Shown one piece after another: positions 28,296 through 39,116 of a DNA stretch of 64,000 bases (within the stretch, counting starts at the first letter, position 1; each line of letters begins with the position of its first letter). Made by a program: the position numbers and the translations under genes. The notes under the pieces are model-generated. The model did no database searches. It was not told where the DNA came from and saw only the letters and a list, made by a program, of their open reading frames with translations. The stretch covers positions 4,526,001 to 4,590,000 of the forward strand of contig NZ_CP058552.1 in the NCBI RefSeq assembly GCF_013401555.1. The letters are read 5' to 3'. Origin of the DNA: Paenibacillus sp. E222 (GTDB lineage Bacteria > Bacillota > Bacilli > Paenibacillales > Paenibacillaceae).

Positions 28296-28386
28296 TCACG
28301 GGGCAATAAGAGGACATACGGAATGGATACCGCTTAAAAAGTTACGATAGAACCGCTTATTTCTACTGAGGAGGAATCAAATTCCG

Positions 28387-30672
28387 ATGAATGTAGTCGT
28401 CAAGTTGATACGTGAATTCAAAGAGCGCGATACCCGGCGTTTGTTGAAAGATTATCGAGACAAAGTGGAGCTTATCAGGAAACGGAGTTTGGAAGCTTGG
28501 GACAATCAGCGGCTGCAAGCGGAATCCCTTCGGCTGCAAAATGAGGCAAAATCAGGCACGTCTTTGGATGAGCTGCTTGTTGATGCTTATGCGCTAGTCT
28601 GCGAGGCTGCGAAGAGAACACTCAGATTACAGCCTTACGATGTCCAGATTATGGCTGCTATCGCTTTGCACGAGAGATTTTTGATCGAACAGCATACCGG
28701 TGAAGGAAAAACACTCTCTGCTGTTATGCCTGCTTATCTAAACGCATTGACCGGCAAAGGCGTTCATGTGCTCACATTTAACGACTACTTGGCAAATCGA
28801 GATGCAGAGTGGATGGGCCCAATCTACCGCTTCCTTGGGTTAACGGTAAGCTCGGTTCAAGCGGGCATGAGTTTGCTCGAAAAACGGGAAGCTTACGCCA
28901 AGGATATAACCTATGTTACGGCTAAAGAAGCAGGGTTTGATTATTTGCGCGACACAATCGCATTCAATGAAGCTGATACCGTACACCGTCCTTTCCACTA
29001 CGTCATCGTCGACGAAGCGGATTCACTGCTTCTTGATGAAGCGCGGGTGCCGCTAGTCATTAGTGGCGATTCGAGTGCTTCCAAGAATGACGGCATTCTT
29101 TTCGCAGAAGTGGCCCGGCAGCTGCAGCCAGCAGAGCATTACGATTTTGACGAGTTCAAGCGGAACGTTTACTTGAATGATGCGGGTGCTGCAAAAGCGG
29201 AGTTGCTGCTGGGATGCGGTAATTTGTACGATAGCCATAATAGTCATTTGTTAACGTCATTGAATTGTGCGCTGCATGTGGAATCGTTATTAAAAAAAGA
29301 CGTCGATTACATCGTCCGGCACGGTGAAATTGAGCTAATCGAAGAACATACCGGCCGTGTGGCCGAGAACAGGTATTTGCCGGACGGGCTTCAAGCTGCA
29401 CTGGTGGCGAAAGAAGGGTTGCAGTGGAAGGCTGGTGGTAGAATCCTCGGTACGATCACCATTCAACACTTCATTAGCCTGTATTCGGGAATTTGCGGAA
29501 TGACGGCTACGGCGCACGCTTCAGCAATGGAATTCGAGGATATCTATGCACTGCAGGTCGTGCAAATTCCGCCGAACCAGCCAAACATACGGATCGACCA
29601 CAAACATCGGATTTACACCCATAAAGAAGCCAAATATAAGGCGCTTGTACAAGAAATATCTTCCGTCCATAGGGTGGGACGCCCCATTCTTATTGGTACG
29701 TCAAGCGTCGAGGAATCTGACATGCTGGCGGAGGCACTTGCGGTTGCCGGAGTACCTTGCCAGGTTCTGAATGCAAAAAACGATGCAAAAGAAGCCGAAA
29801 TCATCGCTAAAGCGGGAGAAATCGGGGCCGTAACGGTATCTACGAATATGGCAGGGCGCGGCGTCGACATTCGTCTCGGCGGCGGTAATCCTGCTCAGGC
29901 AGAAGTGGTTGCCAAGCTGGGCGGATTATACGTAATAGGTACACATGTGAACGAAAGCATGCGAATTGATAACCAGCTGCGCGGGCGTTCCGGCCGCCAA
30001 GGCGACCCGGGAGCTTCCGTATTTTATATAAGCCTGGAAGACGAGTTGATGCTTCGCTTTGGCATTCATAGACTGTTTCGCGCTCCCAGGCAGGACGAGG
30101 TTCTTGATGATCCGGCGCTCCGCAGCAAAATCGAGCATATTCAGCGCGTTATTATAGGTCAAAACTTCGATATTCAGCGGGAATTGAACTGTTATTCGGA
30201 TATGGTGGAGGATCAGAGGCGAATTCTATACGAGGAGCGGCTCGGAATTTTGAAAGGCGAGAGACCGATGAGCTCATCGGAGCAGCGGGTACGGCTTTTT
30301 TATATCGACGAGTTATGGGCTGACCATCTGGCATACGTTTCTTACATTCGCGAAAGCATCCATCTCCAGAGCATTACCAGTCGCAACCCGATCGACGAGT
30401 TTCATACGCAAATCACCCAAGCATTCGAGCAAATTCCGGCTAAAATAGATCATGAGTCGGCGAATATGCTTAGAAAACTTGGAGGTTCGAATGATCCGGC
30501 GAAATGGGAAGAGTTCGGTCTGAAGAGTCCTATTTCGACTCGAACCTATATGATCAACGATCAATACAGCCAAGATAAGCGCAGCTCATGGACCGGAACG
30601 ACGGTATTTGCTTTTTGGGGCAGTAAGATTTTGAAACTGTTACTGAGGCCAGTATATAGGATGTCAAAATAG
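28387..30672 (+). CDS. secA2: Accessory Sec translocase ATPase SecA2
   Basis: 761 residues, shorter than housekeeping SecA (about 840). SecA order is kept: Walker A in HTGEGKTL (about residue 105), FNDYLANRDAEWM, DEAD-box DEAD at 209-212 with SLLLDEARVPLVISG, the preprotein cross-linking domain, then GTSSVEES, ATVSTNMAGRGVDIRLGGG and QLRGRSGRQGDPG of motor domain 2. The C-terminal zinc-binding CxCxSG tail is missing, as in accessory SecA2 proteins. It would export a subset of wall proteins with the normal SecYEG; no SecY2, glycosyltransferase or obvious serine-rich substrate lies nearby. A methyltransferase follows after 20 bases. Confidence 0.88.
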   Translation: MNVVVKLIREFKERDTRRLLKDYRDKVELIRKRSLEAWDNQRLQAESLRLQNEAKSGTSLDELLVDAYALVCEAAKRTLRLQPYDVQIMAAIALHERFLIEQHTGEGKTLSAVMPAYLNALTGKGVHVLTFNDYLANRDAEWMGPIYRFLGLTVSSVQAGMSLLEKREAYAKDITYVTAKEAGFDYLRDTIAFNEADTVHRPFHYVIVDEADSLLLDEARVPLVISGDSSASKNDGILFAEVARQLQPAEHYDFDEFKRNVYLNDAGAAKAELLLGCGNLYDSHNSHLLTSLNCALHVESLLKKDVDYIVRHGEIELIEEHTGRVAENRYLPDGLQAALVAKEGLQWKAGGRILGTITIQHFISLYSGICGMTATAHASAMEFEDIYALQVVQIPPNQPNIRIDHKHRIYTHKEAKYKALVQEISSVHRVGRPILIGTSSVEESDMLAEALAVAGVPCQVLNAKNDAKEAEIIAKAGEIGAVTVSTNMAGRGVDIRLGGGNPAQAEVVAKLGGLYVIGTHVNESMRIDNQLRGRSGRQGDPGASVFYISLEDELMLRFGIHRLFRAPRQDEVLDDPALRSKIEHIQRVIIGQNFDIQRELNCYSDMVEDQRRILYEERLGILKGERPMSSSEQRVRLFYIDELWADHLAYVSYIRESIHLQSITSRNPIDEFHTQITQAFEQIPAKIDHESANMLRKLGGSNDPAKWEEFGLKSPISTRTYMINDQYSQDKRSSWTGTTVFAFWGSKILKLLLRPVYRMSK

Positions 30673-30692
30673 TGATGGGAGTGTGACGATCG

Positions 30693-31448
30693 ATGAACAA
30701 TAGAGAACGGTTTACGAGCCGGGTCGATTCGTATTTAAAATACCGCCCGAGTTACCCAAAAGAGGCTATTGACCATTTGTATGAGGTCGTCGGTTTACGT
30801 GCGAGCAGTAATATAGCAGACATCGGTTCAGGTACTGGCATCATCTCAAAGTTGCTTCTGGAACGCGGAAGCTATGTAATCGCGGTCGAGCCAAATCAGG
30901 CAATGCGTGAGGCCGCCGAGCAAATGTTAGAAAGTAATCCGCAATTCCAGAGTATAGAAGGTTCCGCAGAATCTACTGGATTACCTGATCAGTCGGTTGA
31001 TTTTATTGTCTGCGCTCAGGCATTTCACTGGTTCGATCGCTCTGCAACCCAAATCGAGTTTCGCAGAATTCTAAGGCCAGGTGGGAGAGTAATACTCATC
31101 TGGAACTCACGTCTTACAAACGGTACTCCGTTTCGTGAAGAGTACAATCATCTGCTTCATACTTACGGAACCGACTACGAAAAAGTCAATCATAAAAATA
31201 TTTCTCAGACGATGCTGCTCTCTTTTTTCAAGGAAGGTTCAATGCATGAAATGCGAGTCAGAATGAGTCAGCAGTTCGATTTTGAGGGCTTGAAAGGCCG
31301 GTTGCTGTCCTCTTCCTACAGCCCTGCACCCGGGCATGCAAATTATGATCCCATGATGAAAGAACTGCGGAATCTATTCAATAGGAATAATCAAGATGGT
31401 ATTGTTGAATTCGATTATGAGACTGAGATTTTTTGGGGAGAAGTATAG
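30693..31448 (+). CDS. Class I SAM-dependent methyltransferase
   Basis: 251 residues. Motif I is ADIGSGTGIISKLLLERG, followed by the acidic VEPNQAM (ribose binding), SIEGSAESTGLPDQSVD and CAQAFHWFD (motif for post-I/IV), and LRPGGRVILIWNSR (motif III-like). This is the Methyltransf_11 class acting on small molecules; substrate unknown. GGGAGTGTG precedes the start. It lies 20 bases after secA2 and is probably co-transcribed, ending at the hairpin at 31571. Confidence 0.87.
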   Translation: MNNRERFTSRVDSYLKYRPSYPKEAIDHLYEVVGLRASSNIADIGSGTGIISKLLLERGSYVIAVEPNQAMREAAEQMLESNPQFQSIEGSAESTGLPDQSVDFIVCAQAFHWFDRSATQIEFRRILRPGGRVILIWNSRLTNGTPFREEYNHLLHTYGTDYEKVNHKNISQTMLLSFFKEGSMHEMRVRMSQQFDFEGLKGRLLSSSYSPAPGHANYDPMMKELRNLFNRNNQDGIVEFDYETEIFWGEV

Positions 31449-31570
31449 TTCTTCAAAATGATACCCAGCTATGCATAGCTATGCCTGAGCTGAGTAGTGA
31501 TGAAATCGATTCATGTAAATGCCATTCAGCTTCTGATCTCGGGAATAGAGCATATGATTACCGGATCAGA

Positions 31571-31608
31571 AAAATGCCGCTTATCTTTGAATGGATAAGC
31601 GGCATTTT
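31571..31608. terminator. Terminator after the methyltransferase gene
   Basis: AAAATGCCGCTTATC and GATAAGCGGCATTTT form a perfect stem around an 8-base loop, with T-rich flanks in both directions. Confidence 0.85.
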
Positions 31609-31726
31609 CATTATTTATTCAAATCTTGAGGGCTTAAATAGACTTCTACAGCGTCCCGCTATCCAGATATTCGGCATATCAAGGCAGCTCCCCGTACACA
31701 GAAAAATCCCTTTAAACCTATTTCCA

Positions 31727-33292
<1,566 letters not shown>

Positions 33293-33344
33293 TTAGTTAA
33301 TATGTATCATAATGCAACTATAGGAGCAAGTTTGTTTTGCAGAG

Positions 33345-33360
33345 TTCGCAAAATAGCGAA
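33345..33360. promoter_or_regulatory. Operator-like site 2 in the abfA/regulator gap
   Basis: TTCGCAAAATAGCGAA, a perfect dyad (TTCGC-N6-GCGAA), 25 bases before the regulator start. Candidate binding site of the ArsR-type protein, allowing it to control both divergent genes. Confidence 0.65.
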
Positions 33361-33384
33361 TTCAATATAAGGAGAGTGAGATTG

Positions 33385-34302
33385 ATGATGCTTGGCACAG
33401 ATGCATCTTCGCTAGTCATTTATGAGGCGCTGGCAAGCGAAGCGCGGTTAAATATTGTTCGGTTATTGCTGTTGAACAGAGAAATGCACATTAATGCGCT
33501 CTCCAAGGAGCTTTATTTGAGTAAAGCCATCGTAAGTACCCATGTGAGCAAGCTGCAAAAGGCCGGAATTGTAGGCAGCCGAATGAAGCGGGAGAACGGT
33601 GGCACATATAAATATTGTTTTATTCAGCAAGAGTTCATGCTCATCAATCTGTCACCCGAACCGCTCGATGTCCCATACCATGAGGTATCCATTCCGGTTG
33701 GACAATATACGGATTACGAAGCGTGGCCGACATGCGGGATTGCAACGACGACCCAAATGATTGGACAATATGACACACCCGCATGCTTCATGGACCCGGA
33801 CCGGGTGAATGCAGGCATACTCTGGTTGGCACGAGGTTTTCTCGAATATAAGATACCTAATTATCTGTACAAAGATCAGGTACTGCGTGAAATTGAAATT
33901 TCACTGGAGCTTGGATCGGAGGCTCCGCAAGTCAATGAGAACTGGCCTTCGGACATCCGTTTTGTCCTTAATGGCCATCACCTCGGAACGTGGACAAGCC
34001 CTGGTGATTTTGGCGACCGCAAGGGTAAACTGACACCGCAATGGTGGCATTCCGACGTGAACCAGTACGGCGTACTGAAAGTGCTTCGTATCAATGCAGA
34101 AGGTACCTTTATCGACGGTCAGCGCATCTCGGATGTCCGCATTCACGATCTGGATCTCCAAGCCGCAACGTATTGGACCATTCAATTAAGTCCTGAAGAA
34201 GGGGTACCCGGCCGGGGTGGACTTACGCTGTTTGGAAAGGGATTCGGGAACTACGACCAGGACATTTTGATTCGGTACTATTACGAGGGTGCTCTGTTAT
34301 AA
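33385..34302 (+). CDS. ArsR-type regulator with large C-terminal domain
   Basis: 305 residues from ATG 33385 (AAGGAG 8 bases upstream; TTG 33382 is an alternative). Residues about 10-95 are an ArsR winged helix: YEALASEARLNIVRLLLLN, INALSKELYLSKAIVSTHVSKLQKAGI. There is no metal-binding Cys set in the HTH. The remaining 200 residues are beta-rich with many aromatic residues (FVLNGHHLGTWTSPGDFGDR, QWWHSDVNQYGVLKV), suggesting a jelly-roll ligand domain. Divergent from abfA, so it probably senses an arabinose-containing ligand; that is inference. ArsR proteins are usually about 100 residues, so this is an unusual architecture. Confidence 0.78.
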   Translation: MMLGTDASSLVIYEALASEARLNIVRLLLLNREMHINALSKELYLSKAIVSTHVSKLQKAGIVGSRMKRENGGTYKYCFIQQEFMLINLSPEPLDVPYHEVSIPVGQYTDYEAWPTCGIATTTQMIGQYDTPACFMDPDRVNAGILWLARGFLEYKIPNYLYKDQVLREIEISLELGSEAPQVNENWPSDIRFVLNGHHLGTWTSPGDFGDRKGKLTPQWWHSDVNQYGVLKVLRINAEGTFIDGQRISDVRIHDLDLQAATYWTIQLSPEEGVPGRGGLTLFGKGFGNYDQDILIRYYYEGALL

Positions 34303-34532
34303 ATCAGATCGAAAAATGTATAGCTGGAGGGTAGACCTTCTTCAATTGCTTTTGATACAAAGGTGTATAACTTTAATAATTCCTGTTTTGGCTGGTACAT
34401 GTATGAGTATTTCCAAACCGTGCTCTCCGGAATACGGTTATGGACAATTTCAGTTGTTCTTTTGGTAAGAATAAAGGATTGGCATGATTGCTCAAGAAGG
34501 TGCTCAGCCTTATACGAATGAAACTAACATAT

Positions 34533-34572
34533 CTTTAAAAATGAATATACATTCTTTAAAGTTTGCTATAGT
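34533..34572 (+). promoter_or_regulatory. Lichenase promoter with upstream palindrome
   Basis: Extended -10 TTTGCTATAGT (TG at 34564-34565, TATAGT at 34567-34572). Directly upstream, over the -35 region, CTTTAAAAATG (34533-34543) and CATTCTTTAAAG (34550-34561) form an imperfect dyad, a likely regulator site. No good -35 box was seen, which suits an activated or extended -10 promoter. The rest of the 34303-34657 gap shows no gene. Confidence 0.55.
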
Positions 34573-34611
34573 TCACTTCAGGTGGAATATATAAAATGGA
34601 AACAACACCCA

Positions 34612-34625
34612 TGTAAGCGTTTTAT
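34612..34625 (+). promoter_or_regulatory. cre site for CcpA before the lichenase gene
   Basis: TGTAAGCGTTTTAT matches TGWAARCGYTWNCW at 13 of 14 positions and lies 33 bases before the start codon, inside the transcribed leader, where CcpA can act as a roadblock. Confidence 0.75.
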
Positions 34626-34657
34626 ATTAGGTGGGTGAATTTGAATGGAGGTGTATG

Positions 34658-35371
34658 ATGAAAAGGAAGACATGGTGGACGTTAACGATTTCGGGAGTGG
34701 TTTCATTATTTCTTTCGGTAAGCGCTTTCGCAGGGTATGTATTTTGGGAGCCGCTAACGTACCACAACCCGAGCACCTGGCAAAAGGCGGATGGTTATTC
34801 CAACGGTTCAATGTTTAATTGCACCTGGCGAGCGAACAATGCAAACTTTACGAGTGATGGTAAGCTGAGACTGAGCTTGACCAGCCCGTCCAACAACAAA
34901 TTTGATTGTGGTGAATATCGATCAACCAATTCTCAAGGATATGGTCTGTATGAGGTAAGTATGAAACCTGCCAAAAACACAGGCATTGTCTCTTCATTTT
35001 TCACGTATACCGGACCTGCTCACGGAACGCAATGGGATGAGATTGATATTGAATTCTTGGGAAAAGACACTACCAAAGTACAGTTCAATTATTACACCAA
35101 TGGTGTCGGCAATCATGAGAAGATCGTTAATTTGGGATTTGATGCATCTCAGGGCTTCCACACCTACGCGTTTGATTGGCAACCAGGCCATATCAAGTGG
35201 TACGTGGATGGCGTTCTGAAACATACGGCCACAACGAACATTCCAACGACGCCTGGTAAAATTATGATGAATCTGTGGAACGGAACGGGCGTGGACAGCT
35301 GGCTGGGGTCTTACAACGGAGCTAACCCGCTGTATGCTGAATATGACTGGGTGAAATATACAAGTAATTAG
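34658..35371 (+). CDS. bglS: Secreted lichenase (endo-beta-1,3-1,4-glucanase), GH16
   Basis: 237 residues from ATG 34658 (GGAGG 6 bases upstream; ATG 34655 also possible). Signal peptide [20 protein letters not shown] with cleavage near AFA. The mature enzyme is a Bacillus-type lichenase: [20 protein letters not shown], catalytic [10 protein letters not shown] with Glu128 nucleophile, Asp130 and Glu132 acid/base, and [12 protein letters not shown]. It cuts mixed-linkage cereal beta-glucan outside the cell. Monocistronic with its own terminator, and controlled by a cre. It would feed oligosaccharides to locus A or to the bgl PTS. Confidence 0.95.
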   Translation: MKRKTWWTLTISGVVSLFLSVSAFAGYVFWEPLTYHNPSTWQKADGYSNGSMFNCTWRANNANFTSDGKLRLSLTSPSNNKFDCGEYRSTNSQGYGLYEVSMKPAKNTGIVSSFFTYTGPAHGTQWDEIDIEFLGKDTTKVQFNYYTNGVGNHEKIVNLGFDASQGFHTYAFDWQPGHIKWYVDGVLKHTATTNIPTTPGKIMMNLWNGTGVDSWLGSYNGANPLYAEYDWVKYTSN

Positions 35372-35409
35372 AGTGATCCATTTGCAAGAAGGCGATAAAC
35401 GAAGAGGAT

Positions 35410-35445
35410 AAGAGGAGAGGGGCGTATGTCGCTGTCCTCTTTTTT
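35410..35445 (+). terminator. Terminator of the lichenase gene
   Basis: AAGAGGA...TCCTCTTTTTT with a larger loop containing further complementary bases; U-run of six. Confidence 0.72.
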
Positions 35446-35534
35446 GCATGTTATTTTAGACATTTCATAAGGACCATTGCACTAATGCAACATCCATATC
35501 CATTTTCCAATATCCTAAATTAATGCAATAAATG

Positions 35535-35578
35535 TTGTAATATTAGTATGGGCATGCACCTGGATCATTCATTATGAT
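35535..35578 (+). promoter_or_regulatory. Promoter region of locus A binding protein with shared 15-mer
   Basis: TTGTAATATTAGTAT at 35535-35549 matches TTGCAATATTAGGAT before the locus A permeases at 13 of 15 bases, in the same orientation. A -10 (TATGAT, 35573-35578) follows at 38 bases from the motif start, against 37 in the other promoter. Likely activator site for the local YesN; the factor is inferred. Confidence 0.55.
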
Positions 35579-35623
35579 GGATTCTGTAGACAACACCATT
35601 ACATAGACAGGGGGAAACATAAG

Positions 35624-37309
35624 TTGGTAACAAGCAAAAAGAAAAAGATCGGTGGTTTGGCTTTGGCAGGAATGTTCGCGCTTTCAGCAGTGCTGAGCGG
35701 CTGTAACAGTGGAGCAAGTAAAGAGGCTGCACCGAGCACACCGAGTGCTACACTGGAATTGAAGGACGGTAAGTATGATCCACCCGTAAAACTTACTTAT
35801 TTGCGTCCTTGGGGACCTGAAATCAAATTCAAATCTGGTGAAGATCAGGACAATAACGTGCACACGAAATGGGCGAAAGACAAGCTCGGCATTGAATTGA
35901 AAAATCAATGGGTCTCACCATCCACAAACAACGCGTTTGAAACGAAGCTTCGTCTGTCGCTGGCTTCCAATGCAGAAATGCCGGACATTATCTCGTATCG
36001 CGGCGACTTTAATCTGGCACGTGAGTTGATTGAAACGGGCAAGTTCGTTGATGCAGGTGAATTGTTTGATCAATATGCAAGTGATACCTGGAAAGCCGCA
36101 GTGAATGAAGATCCTTCCGTATGGTATCCGTACATGCAGGATGGTAAACGAATTGGTATTCCGATTCTCGATTACTCCTATAATAGTGATCCAGTGATGT
36201 GGATTCGCGAGGATTGGATGAAGAAGTTTAATTTGAAAGCACCTGAAACGCTGGCTGATCTTGAAGTAATTATGGAAACGTTTACGAATAAAGACCCGGA
36301 TGGCAATGGTAAAAAAGACACATACGGTCTCACCATCGGATTCAAAAACTGGTTGAGCACATGGATGTCTGATGCTGGCTGGATCTTCGGAGCCTACGGC
36401 ACGATGCCAAATCAGTGGAATCTGAACGCAGAAGGAAAACTGGAGTACGGCTCTGTAAACCCTGGAGCAAAACAAGCCTTGGCAACACTGGCTGACTGGA
36501 TGAGCAAAGGATACATTCCAGAAGAAGCAGGGGTATATGATGAAACCAAAGCAGCAGAAGAGTTTACAGCAGGTAAAGCGGGGATTGTTGTCGGACCTCA
36601 CTGGATGCCGTCATGGCCGCTCGAAGATGTGAAGAAAAACAATCCGGAAGCGGAGTACAAAGCTTACCCGATTCCATCTGGACCTGATGGCAAGGCAGGC
36701 AGACGCGGTACCGCGAACGACAACGGTGTAATTCTGATTAACAAAGATATGAAGAACCCAGAAGTCTTTTTCACATATCAAAACTATCTATTTGATCACT
36801 ATGCCAATCCAAAAGCAGGTGATGAATTTGAAAATGGCTTTGCTGAAGGATATGACTGGGCAATGAAAGACGGCAAAGTAACAACGGATGCTAGTGTGAC
36901 AGGCGGTTATGCACCTGAGAAATACACATTAACGTTTGATGGTGCACGTATCCCGAGTCTGAATATGGCTACGCTTGCGAAGTTTGCTAACGGTGAAGAA
37001 GCAACAACACCTTTCGAGAAAAAACTCAAATCTGGCGTACCGGCACCAATGGTGGAAGCGGCCAAGATTGTTCAGGATCAAAAAGATATTGCATTAAAAC
37101 AGATGTTCACAGGTGCGCCAACGATGTCGATGCAAATGAATAACGACATCTTAACCAAAATGGAAAAAGATACGTTCTCTCAGATCATTTATGGTAAAGC
37201 TCCAATCGACGCATTCGATACGTTCGTAGAGAAATGGAATTCTTCAGGTGGAGATCAAAATACGAAGGAAGTTAATGAGTGGTATCAATCCGTAACTAGC
37301 GGCAAGTAA
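35624..37309 (+). CDS. ABC transporter sugar-binding lipoprotein (locus A)
   Basis: 561 residues from TTG 35624 with AGGGGG upstream. Lipoprotein signal, lipobox LSGC in SAVLSGCNSG. The mature chain is a long LipO-type solute-binding protein: YDPPVKLTYLRPWGPEIKF at the start, FTNKDPDGNGKKDTYGL (the Ca-loop-like sequence common in this group), ending with DAFDTFVEKWNSSGG. It captures oligosaccharides for the CUT1 permeases at 40972-42816, from which it is split by an inverted two-component pair. No ATPase is encoded; such systems share a common MsmX-type ATPase. Confidence 0.9.
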   Translation: MVTSKKKKIGGLALAGMFALSAVLSGCNSGASKEAAPSTPSATLELKDGKYDPPVKLTYLRPWGPEIKFKSGEDQDNNVHTKWAKDKLGIELKNQWVSPSTNNAFETKLRLSLASNAEMPDIISYRGDFNLARELIETGKFVDAGELFDQYASDTWKAAVNEDPSVWYPYMQDGKRIGIPILDYSYNSDPVMWIREDWMKKFNLKAPETLADLEVIMETFTNKDPDGNGKKDTYGLTIGFKNWLSTWMSDAGWIFGAYGTMPNQWNLNAEGKLEYGSVNPGAKQALATLADWMSKGYIPEEAGVYDETKAAEEFTAGKAGIVVGPHWMPSWPLEDVKKNNPEAEYKAYPIPSGPDGKAGRRGTANDNGVILINKDMKNPEVFFTYQNYLFDHYANPKAGDEFENGFAEGYDWAMKDGKVTTDASVTGGYAPEKYTLTFDGARIPSLNMATLAKFANGEEATTPFEKKLKSGVPAPMVEAAKIVQDQKDIALKQMFTGAPTMSMQMNNDILTKMEKDTFSQIIYGKAPIDAFDTFVEKWNSSGGDQNTKEVNEWYQSVTSGK

Positions 37310-37334
37310 GCTGGAGAAAAACAGAGCAATAGAG

Positions 37335-37374
37335 AAAAGGCCTTGCTGGAGTAAGATCCGGCAAGGCCTTTTGA
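37335..37374. terminator. Terminator between the binding protein and the YesN gene
   Basis: AAAAGGCCTTGC pairs with GCAAGGCCTTTT around a 14-base loop; it can serve both converging genes. Confidence 0.82.
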
Positions 37375-37466
37375 TGTGTTAATCTAATCTTTTACGAGAA
37401 TTGACGAAATTTATTCGTGATGCTTAAATCAGGCAGGCAGCTAAGTAGGGTTTCGAAAACATCATA

Positions 37467-39107
37467 TCAAACAGGCAGGTTCTCTCTGTATTCCTGTGGA
37501 GTCAAATCGTAAAACTTCTTGAACACCCGAATGAAATAAGCGGTGTTGTTGTACCCGACAAGCTCGGCAATTTCAAATACTTTGGCGCTGGACGAGCGCA
37601 AATAATATGCTGCTTTTTCCATCCGCAATCGATATACATAAGCTGTTAACGCCTCGCCGGTCTCGGTTTTATACACTTTGGACAAATATACCGGGTGCAG
37701 GTGAACATGCTCGGCAATTGCCGGGAGTGAGACATCTGATGCGAGATGCTGATCCACAAAGCTTTTGACACTTCGAACGATGGTGCTGTGATTGTCCTTC
37801 AGCTCTTGTTCAGCATCCTCACTGATCGAATACAGTGTTCGTATGGACCAGTCCTTCAGCTGCTGTGCTGTGGCATATACAGGAGCTTGGAAGTACTTAT
37901 AGGATTCAGCAGGCAGAACAGAAGAAATCTGTTTGCCATTCTTATGAATGATATAAGCAAAAGCTCCGGCCAACGCGTGATAGACCTCAATGGTTGTTTC
38001 GGCAATATCGTGATGCTGTCCTGACTCCAGTAATTCTTCAAAAATAACTTCAATTTTCTGCTCTACCGCATCAAACCGTCCCGCTTCCAGCAGACTGATC
38101 AATGTCGGTGGATTGTAAAGGGATCGAATGGCAGGCAGGGGATGTACATCCTTGTCATCAGATGCGGTGATAAACAGCCCCTGTGCCTGACCCATACGCT
38201 TCCGCATGGACCGAACCGCACTTTCATAGATTGCTCCGATCTCATAAGGGAACTTGCCCCAATGGGAGACGGAGATCGAGATGGCCCCTTTGAGGTACAA
38301 CTGAACATTGGTCTGAATCTGCGCCGCATAATGCTCCAGCAATGTCTGGGGTTTCTCCTCTTTGTTCATGCTCTGCACTGCGCCCCTCTTAACACTGACC
38401 AGAACCACCAGATAATCATGCACGTCCCGTGTGTGCCAGATGTGAAAATGATGCTGCATCACTTCACTGATGATATTGCTAATGGCGTACTGCATCAGTG
38501 ACAGATCGTGATCTCCCATCTCGGACAGATGCTCCTCCATGCGAATGACCAGCATGCCGAGCTCCTCGCCGATGGAGTAGGGCAGTTCAAGCAGTTCCAG
38601 CTTGTCCGCCAGCGCAGAAGGAGAGTAGGTTTTGCCTGTAAGTAATTCGTGAAGCATGGTGGACTGCAGCAGTGGCAGATTATCCTGAAACGCATGCAAA
38701 GCCCGTTGATAGGATGCGGCGGTTTCCCACTTTTGTTTGATCCGATCGACCAGTCGTTGCACGGTTTCAATCAGGTCCTCATCACTCACGGGTTTCAGCA
38801 AATAATCAAAGCTTTCCTGAGCCATCGCTTGCTTGGCATATTCAAAGTCGGCAAAACCCGACAGTAAAATGGTTTGCACATGAGGCCACTTCTCGTGAAT
38901 GGTCGTAATCAAATCAATGCCGGACATCTCTGGCATACGAATGTCGGTGATCACAATATCGATATCATGGTTTTCCATAATTTCAAGTGCGACAGCACCG
39001 GATAATGCCTCGTGCACCGTACTGATTCCGCAGCTTTCCCAAGAGATCGTTTCAGCCAGTGTTTCTACGACGGATCGTTCATCGTCTACTAATAAAATTT
39101 GTAACAT
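37467..39107 (-). CDS. YesN-type AraC-family response regulator (locus A)
   Basis: 546 residues from ATG 39107 (AGGTGA 5-6 bases upstream; a GTG at 39116 is an alternative that abuts the kinase stop). Receiver domain 1-120 with ILLVDDE, phospho-acceptor Asp55 (VITDIRMPEMSG), and LLKPVSDEDL. A helical middle of about 300 residues follows, then two AraC HTH motifs at the end (LPAIAEHVHLHPVYLSKVYKTETGEALTAYV; KVFEIAELVGYNNTAYFIRVFKKFYDLTPQEYR). It is partner of the adjacent kinase and predicted to activate locus A when the kinase senses extracellular sugar. Confidence 0.92.
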   Translation of the reverse strand: MLQILLVDDERSVVETLAETISWESCGISTVHEALSGAVALEIMENHDIDIVITDIRMPEMSGIDLITTIHEKWPHVQTILLSGFADFEYAKQAMAQESFDYLLKPVSDEDLIETVQRLVDRIKQKWETAASYQRALHAFQDNLPLLQSTMLHELLTGKTYSPSALADKLELLELPYSIGEELGMLVIRMEEHLSEMGDHDLSLMQYAISNIISEVMQHHFHIWHTRDVHDYLVVLVSVKRGAVQSMNKEEKPQTLLEHYAAQIQTNVQLYLKGAISISVSHWGKFPYEIGAIYESAVRSMRKRMGQAQGLFITASDDKDVHPLPAIRSLYNPPTLISLLEAGRFDAVEQKIEVIFEELLESGQHHDIAETTIEVYHALAGAFAYIIHKNGKQISSVLPAESYKYFQAPVYATAQQLKDWSIRTLYSISEDAEQELKDNHSTIVRSVKSFVDQHLASDVSLPAIAEHVHLHPVYLSKVYKTETGEALTAYVYRLRMEKAAYYLRSSSAKVFEIAELVGYNNTAYFIRVFKKFYDLTPQEYRENLPV

Positions 39108-39116
39108 GTACTTCAC

